From Pseudomonas violetae (lineage in GTDB: Bacteria > Pseudomonadota > Gammaproteobacteria > Pseudomonadales > Pseudomonadaceae), in NCBI RefSeq assembly GCF_023072615.1, contig NZ_JAKNRW010000004.1:310001-374000 (forward strand): DNA of 64,000 nt, given 5' to 3'. The notes beneath the pieces were generated by a model. The model had not been told where the DNA came from. It worked only from the letters and a program-made list of their open reading frames with translations, and made no database searches. A program made the translations under genes and the position numbers. This document shows, one piece after another, positions 59,324 to 64,000 of the stretch (the stretch's first letter is position 1; every line of letters begins with the position of its first letter).

Positions 59324-59392
59324 CCATCAGCCCGCTGTGCGTTGTTCCGTTTCGCCCATTTTTTGGCTGCTATTTATTACAGGCCCAGGTTC

Positions 59393-60691
59393 ATGCCCGA
59401 ATACGTTAATTGGCTTCGTCACGCTTCCCCATACATCAACGCCCATCGCGATTGCACCTTCGTCGTCATGCTGCCCGGCGATGGCGTGGAACATCCGAAC
59501 TTCGGCAACATCGTCCATGACCTGGTGCTGCTGCACAGCCTGGGCGTGCGGCTGGTGCTGGTCCACGGTTCCCGTCCCCAGATCGAAGCCCGCCTGGCTG
59601 CCCGAGGCCTGACCCCGCATTACCACCATGGGATGCGCATCACCGATGCCGCCACCCTTGAGTGCGTGATCGATGCCGTCGGTCAGTTGCGGATCGCCAT
59701 CGAAGCGCGGCTGTCGATGGACATGGCGTCATCGCCGATGCAGGGCTCGCGCCTGCGGGTGACCAGCGGCAATCTGGTGACCGCACGGCCGATAGGCGTG
59801 CTGGAAGGGGTTGATTATCACCATACCGGTGAAGTGCGTCGGGTCGACCGCAAAGGCATCAATCGCCTGCTGGACGAGCGCTCCATCGTGTTGTTGTCGC
59901 CTTTGGGTTATTCGCCAACCGGCGAGATATTCAACCTGGCTTGCGAAGACGTCGCGACCCGCGCCGCCATCGACCTGGGCGCCGACAAACTGTTGCTGTT
60001 CGGTGCCGACCTGGGCCTGATCGACGAGAACGGACGCTTGGTGCGCGAGTTACGTCCCCAGCAGGTGCCGGCCCACCTGTTGCGCCTGGGCAACAACTAT
60101 CAGGGTGAACTGCTCGATGCCGCCGCCGAAGCTTGCCGAGGCGGTGTCGCGCGCAGTCATATCGTCAGTTATGCCGAAGACGGTGCGCTGCTGACCGAGC
60201 TCTTCACCCGCGACGGTGGCGGTACGCTGGTGGCCCAGGAGCAATTCGAAATCGTGCGCGAAGCGGCGATCGAAGACGTGGGTGGATTACTGGATCTGAT
60301 CAGCCCGCTGGAAGAACAGGGAATCCTGGTGCGTCGTTCCCGCGAGGTACTGGAGCGCGAGATCGAGCAGTTCAGCGTGGTCGAGCGCGAAGGCATGATT
60401 ATCGCTTGTGCAGCGCTGTATCAGATTGCCGATTCGGATACGGGTGAGCTGGCGTGCCTGGCGGTAAACCCGGAGTACCGGCACGGCGGCCGTGGCGATG
60501 AACTGCTGGAGCGCATTGAGACTCGCGCCCGGGCCCAGGGCTTGAAAACCCTGTTCGTACTGACGACCCGCACGGCCCACTGGTTCCGCGAGCGTGGGTT
60601 TGTGCCAAGTAGCGTGGACCGGCTGCCGTCGGCGCGAGCGTCGCTGTACAACTATCAGCGAAATTCGAAGATCTTCGAAAAAACCCTGTAA
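59393..60691 (+). CDS. argA: N-acetylglutamate synthase
   Basis: ArgA acetylates glutamate with acetyl-CoA, the first arginine-specific step; it is feedback-inhibited by arginine. The 432-residue protein has an N-terminal amino acid kinase-like domain (about 15-270, VLVHGSRPQIEARL) that binds arginine and a C-terminal GNAT domain (about 290-432, CLAVNPEYRHGGRGDELL). ATG 59393 gives the P. aeruginosa length. Confidence 0.96.
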   Translation: MPEYVNWLRHASPYINAHRDCTFVVMLPGDGVEHPNFGNIVHDLVLLHSLGVRLVLVHGSRPQIEARLAARGLTPHYHHGMRITDAATLECVIDAVGQLRIAIEARLSMDMASSPMQGSRLRVTSGNLVTARPIGVLEGVDYHHTGEVRRVDRKGINRLLDERSIVLLSPLGYSPTGEIFNLACEDVATRAAIDLGADKLLLFGADLGLIDENGRLVRELRPQQVPAHLLRLGNNYQGELLDAAAEACRGGVARSHIVSYAEDGALLTELFTRDGGGTLVAQEQFEIVREAAIEDVGGLLDLISPLEEQGILVRRSREVLEREIEQFSVVEREGMIIACAALYQIADSDTGELACLAVNPEYRHGGRGDELLERIETRARAQGLKTLFVLTTRTAHWFRERGFVPSSVDRLPSARASLYNYQRNSKIFEKTL

Positions 60692-60699
60692 CGCGATCC

Positions 60700-60780
60700 T
60701 CTGTAGGCGCTGCCGCAGGCTGCGGTCTTTTGACTTGTTTTTTTAGATCAAAAGATCGCAGCCTGCGGCAGCTCTACAGG
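60700..60780. repeat. Inverted repeat, AAAGATCGCAGCCTGCGGCAGC type
   Basis: GCGCTGCCGCAGGCTGCGGTC and AAAAGATCGCAGCCTGCGGC form a stem between argA and the tauA remnant. Confidence 0.8.
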
Positions 60781-60790
60781 GGGATTGCGT

Positions 60791-61201
60791 TTACTCCACA
60801 TATTTCGAGCTGACATACGCCGAATAATCCGGCAGCACCGCCTCGACCTTGCCCTGCTCCTTCAAGAACCTCGCCGTCTCGCCGATCGCCTTGGCCGTGC
60901 CGCCTTACAGCCGCGCGGTAGTCTGTTGTGCCTTGGCGTCCGGGAACGCTGAACCCGCAAGCAACTCAGGCACATCGGCGGAAGCAATGGCGGTGACCGC
61001 CTCCGGCCCGCTGTTGCAGCGGCGCCAATCGATATTCTGGCCAATGGTTTGCTCGTACAGGCCGTCTGCCTGCGGCACTTTGCTGGGATCGATACCGGTT
61101 TGATATCTGACCGTGAGGTTTGACGCGTGAGCGCTGAATGAAATTAAAGCCGATACACAAACTGTAACAATTGGGTTGGATAGTGCGCGCTTGATTGTCA
61201 T
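60791..61201 (-). pseudogene. tauA: tauA (taurine ABC transporter binding protein) remnant
   Basis: The frame begins with a signal peptide and the TauA N terminus (NLTVRYQTGIDPSKVPQADG), then after ASADVP jumps to the family's C-terminal part (ELLAGSAFPD, then after a TAA at 60905 GGTAKAIGETARFLKEQGK and a normal end SSKYVE). About 190 residues are missing, and the reading frame is kept across the joint. No tauB or tauC is next to it. It cannot make a working binding protein. Confidence 0.8.
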
Positions 61202-61550
61202 GGTCAGGCCTTCGATGAGAGGAAATAGGGGGCTCCCTTAAATCTAATCGAACTAAAAAATAACAAATTAATATCCTTTAAGAATTAGCTTGTAGGCTCA
61301 CTTCCCTTGGGACGGGCCCTGCGCTCAATTCCTAAAGGATATAAAGAACGCATCGGATGCTTCACGTTGGATTTATGCCGCGGGCATTAACCGGCAGAGA
61401 CCCGATTTACGGAGTTAGACTATGGTCGTAGTTACATACGGTTACGATTGACTTGCGGGTCACGGTCTGGCGCTAATCACAAACCCTAGGATCCCGGGCA
61501 TTCGACCCGGGGCCAGGAATACAAAAATTAGAAACGAGAGGAGCTCAAAA
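61202..61550 (+). promoter_or_regulatory. Upstream region of the first oprD gene
   Basis: The 349-base gap holds an inverted repeat ATATCCTTTAAGAATT (61271-61286) / AATTCCTAAAGGATAT (61327-61342) with 15 of 16 positions complementary, then a hairpin with stem CCCGGG (61493-61498 and 61506-61511) and loop CATTCGA 46 bases before the ATG. AGAGGAG at 61537-61543 is the ribosome site. No other gene is seen. Confidence 0.6.
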
Positions 61551-62879
61551 ATGAACAAGTCCACCTTGGCCTTGGCCGTGGCCGTAGGGGTTATGGCGCA
61601 GCAGGCAGGCGCCGCAGGTTTCATTGAAGACAGCAAGGCTTCCGTCAGTTCTCGCACCATGTACTTCAACGCCGACCCTCGCGAAGGCACCGCCAACGAT
61701 CAGCGGGAAACTGCTCAGGGTTTCAAGTTCGATTACATGTCGGGTTTCACCCAAGGCATGGTGGGTTTCGGCTTTGACGCCCAGGCGCTGGCGGCCATCC
61801 ATCTGGACGGTGGCCGCGGTCATCACCCGGACAACAACTCATTCTTCCCAAGTGACAGTGACGGTTCGGCATCCGATCCGTGGAGCCGCGTAGCCGGTAA
61901 CGTCAAGGCACGCATCTCGAAAACCGAAGCCCACCTCGGTGGCGCCTTGCAACCGAGCATGCCGGTACTGATCGCGAACGACAGCCGCGTGCTGCCACAG
62001 ACCTTCGAAGGCGGCACCATCACCTCGAAGGAAATCGACAACGTTACGTTCAACGTCGGCCAGCTTGAGCACGCAGCAGGCCGGGCGTCGTCGAACAGCA
62101 CCGGTCTGGCTGTGGCTGGCGGCACTGAAGAAAGCAACAAATTCCGTTACGGCGGTGCTGACTGGAAGGTCACCAAGGACCTGATGCTGCAGTACTACTA
62201 CGCGAACCTCGAAGACTACTACAAGCAGCATTTCCTTGGTCTGGTACACGTCTACCCGATCAGCGCCACTCAGTCGTTCAAGACTGACCTGCGCTATTTC
62301 GACAGCAGCTCCGACGGCAAGAATGGTGATGCGGGTTACCGCTTCAACAACAACGGCGGTTACGCGAAGAACCCGGGCGAGGTGGATAACCAGACCTGGA
62401 GTGCCATGTTCACCTATACGCTGGGTCCGAACGCCTTCTTGCTGGGTCATCAGCGTGTCAGCGATGACGGTGGTTTCGTCTACCTGAACCAGGGCAGTGT
62501 GGTCGACGGCAACGGTCGCAACGAAGGAGCTGGCGGTGCGAGCTTCTACCTGTTCACCGATGCCATGGTTAACGGCTTCGTACGTGCGGGCGAGAACACG
62601 ACATTCGGTCAGTACACCTTTGACTTCGCATCCATGGGTGTTCCAGGACTGAAGGCCTCGGCCGCTTATCTGCGTGGTGAGGACATCAAGGCCACTAATG
62701 GCGTTGGCAAAGACCAAACTGAGTGGGAGCGCGACCTGCGTGTGGATTACGTGATCCAGACCGGCGCACTCAAGGGGTTCGGTACGACCCTGCGTCACGG
62801 CACTTACCGTGGCGACACCAATATCTCTGCGCAAGACCAGACTCGTCTGATCTTCAACTACACCTATAGCTTCTTGTAA
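61551..62879 (+). CDS. OprD family outer-membrane porin
   Basis: The 442-residue precursor has a signal peptide (1-22, ending QQAGAA), then FIEDSKASVSSRTMYF typical of OprD, many amphipathic beta strands and a C-terminal Phe-Leu end (IFNYTYSFL). It makes an 18-stranded monomeric channel for amino acids, peptides or aromatic acids; the substrate is not known. A second copy follows 366 bases later. Confidence 0.95.
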   Translation: MNKSTLALAVAVGVMAQQAGAAGFIEDSKASVSSRTMYFNADPREGTANDQRETAQGFKFDYMSGFTQGMVGFGFDAQALAAIHLDGGRGHHPDNNSFFPSDSDGSASDPWSRVAGNVKARISKTEAHLGGALQPSMPVLIANDSRVLPQTFEGGTITSKEIDNVTFNVGQLEHAAGRASSNSTGLAVAGGTEESNKFRYGGADWKVTKDLMLQYYYANLEDYYKQHFLGLVHVYPISATQSFKTDLRYFDSSSDGKNGDAGYRFNNNGGYAKNPGEVDNQTWSAMFTYTLGPNAFLLGHQRVSDDGGFVYLNQGSVVDGNGRNEGAGGASFYLFTDAMVNGFVRAGENTTFGQYTFDFASMGVPGLKASAAYLRGEDIKATNGVGKDQTEWERDLRVDYVIQTGALKGFGTTLRHGTYRGDTNISAQDQTRLIFNYTYSFL

Positions 62880-63245
62880 ACCAATACGGGAAAAGCCCTG
62901 CCGAATGGCGGGGTTTTTTTTCGGCTTTTTTCTTATATTCCCGTTCGGTCTTAATATGTAATTTATTATTCCTTTTGGATTTTATCGCGACGCAATAAAG
63001 TACGAACCACCAGGGCCGATATCAAGCGTCCTGACGCGATCTAATACCATCCCTTTATTTCTGGATGGCATTAAAAAGAGTGAAATTAATATTCATCCGT
63101 TTACCATGCGGCCCCATTTTCCTTGGTCAGACGCCCGAGGTAGACGTATCAAGCTGTGATCTGGGGTTTGCGGTCACCGCGCATTTCAGGATTCAGAGCA
63201 TTCGACTCTGGACCGAAAAAAATGAGAGACGATAGGAGCGAAACA
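62880..63245 (+). promoter_or_regulatory. Spacer and promoter region between the two oprD genes
   Basis: It begins with a terminator (62894-62920), continues with an AT-rich stretch (62930-63090) likely to hold the promoter, and ends with a hairpin of stem CAGAG/CTCTG (63194-63198 and 63206-63210) and loop CATTCGA 41 bases before the ATG. No gene is seen. Confidence 0.55.
62894..62920 (+). terminator. Rho-independent terminator of the first oprD gene
   Basis: GCCCTGCC and GGCGGGGT pair over GAAT with one G-T pair or so, followed by eight T. Confidence 0.85.
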
Positions 63246-64000
63246 ATGAACAAGCCCAACTTGGCCCTGGCTGTGGCCGTAGGGATTTTGGCGCAGCAGG
63301 CAGGCGCCGCCGGATTCATCGAAGACAGCAAGGCCACCCTGGGGCTGCGTAACTTCTACATCAACACCGATAACCGTGACGGTGCCGGCGCCAATAAAAA
63401 CGAAGAATGGGGCCAAGGCTTCGACTTGCGTTTCATCTCCGGTTACACCGAGGGTACTGTTGGCTTCGGTATCGATGCAATTGGCCTGTTGGGCGTCCGG
63501 CTGGACTCCGGGGGCGGCACTAACGGTGCGACGGCCACTTCTTATGGCGGCACCGTGTTCCCGAGCAAGTCCAACGGCGAAGCGGTTGATAATTTTTCCA
63601 GCCTGGGCCTGACTGCCAAGGCCAAGATTTCCCAGACTGAGTTGAAGCTGGGCACCTTGCAGCCGAAGAACCCCGTCATTTCGACCAACGACGGTCGTCT
63701 GTTGCCACAAACCTGGCAGGGCGGCCAGATTACTTCCGGCGAGATCAAGGACCTGACTCTGGTCGGCGGTCAGATTGAGCACGTCAAAGGCCGTAACTCC
63801 AGCAACAATGAACAGCTGTCGATCGGCGGTGCCAACGCTCGTGTCGCCAACAGCAACAAGTTCATCTATGCCGGTGGTGACTACAAGATCACCAAAGACC
63901 TGACTGCCCAGTACTACTACGGCAACCTGGAAGATTTCTACAAGCAACACTTCCTGGGGCTGGTGCACAACTGGGCTATAGGGCCGGGCGTTCTGAAGTC
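63246..64000 (+). CDS. OprD family outer-membrane porin, 3' part beyond the window
   Basis: The first 251 residues are present: signal peptide MNKPNLALAVAVGILAQQ and FIEDSKATLGLRNFYINT, with clear paralogy to the gene before it (YYYGNLEDFYKQHFLGLVH against the matching stretch there). The gene runs off the right edge. Tandem duplication followed by divergence is the likely history. Confidence 0.93.
   Translation, partial: MNKPNLALAVAVGILAQQAGAAGFIEDSKATLGLRNFYINTDNRDGAGANKNEEWGQGFDLRFISGYTEGTVGFGIDAIGLLGVRLDSGGGTNGATATSYGGTVFPSKSNGEAVDNFSSLGLTAKAKISQTELKLGTLQPKNPVISTNDGRLLPQTWQGGQITSGEIKDLTLVGGQIEHVKGRNSSNNEQLSIGGANARVANSNKFIYAGGDYKITKDLTAQYYYGNLEDFYKQHFLGLVHNWAIGPGVLK

Overview
The window is a stretch of Pseudomonas chromosome, most likely from the fluorescens group. 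The gene order (argH, algR, hemC-hemD-hemX-hemY, a dsbB-like gene, rsd/algQ, algP, an FTR1-type permease, hemB-ppk, ppx, trxA, rho, ubiD, zapA, pepP-ubiH, gcvT-gcvH-gcvP, argA) follows the core block around algR, rho and gcv known from P. aeruginosa. The intergenic spaces carry the short palindromic REP repeats typical of this group. I see no phage, insertion sequence, CRISPR array, rRNA or tRNA. The only recognised structured RNA gene is 6S RNA.

Layout. 1-9.5 kb: end of a glutathione transferase, argH, the response regulator algR without an adjacent algZ, the haem genes hemC, hemD, hemX, hemY, a DsbB-like thiol oxidase, the anti-sigma factor gene rsd/algQ and a periplasmic FKBP isomerase. 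9.7-18 kb: histone-like algP, an ABC-F ATPase, a small MscS channel, a LysE exporter, a cytochrome c/FTR1 iron permease, a DUF188 protein and elbB. 18-24 kb: a DedA protein, then hemB-ppk behind a probable PhoB-binding array, facing ppx. 24-27 kb: a polar amino acid ABC importer. 27-34 kb: trxA, rho with a long C-rich leader, ubiD with a ferredoxin reductase, a ChaC-type cyclotransferase and glpT behind probable GlpR operators. 34-39 kb: a TonB-like protein, a quinone oxidoreductase, a FliL-like protein, an EVE protein, a 49-residue membrane protein, fau, 6S RNA and zapA. 39-44 kb: the operon ygfB-pepP-ubiH-DUF4442-ubiI for ubiquinone synthesis. 44-47 kb: an iron ABC importer without its ATPase gene. 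47-52 kb: the glycine cleavage system. 52-58 kb: NfeD/SPFH membrane pair, an orphan GspE-type ATPase, an Lrp-type regulator and a CYTH-CHAD protein. 58-61 kb: argE and argA, which together with argH give three arginine genes in the window. 60.8-64 kb: a deleted tauA pseudogene and two OprD-family porin genes in tandem, the second cut by the window end.

No large unknown system stands out. The best leads are regulatory: a short open reading frame ending in two arginine codons before argA, the same seven-base loop on covarying stems in both porin leaders, the regularly spaced PhoB half-sites before hemB-ppk, the rho leader, and inverted repeats before the first oprD gene and before chaC.
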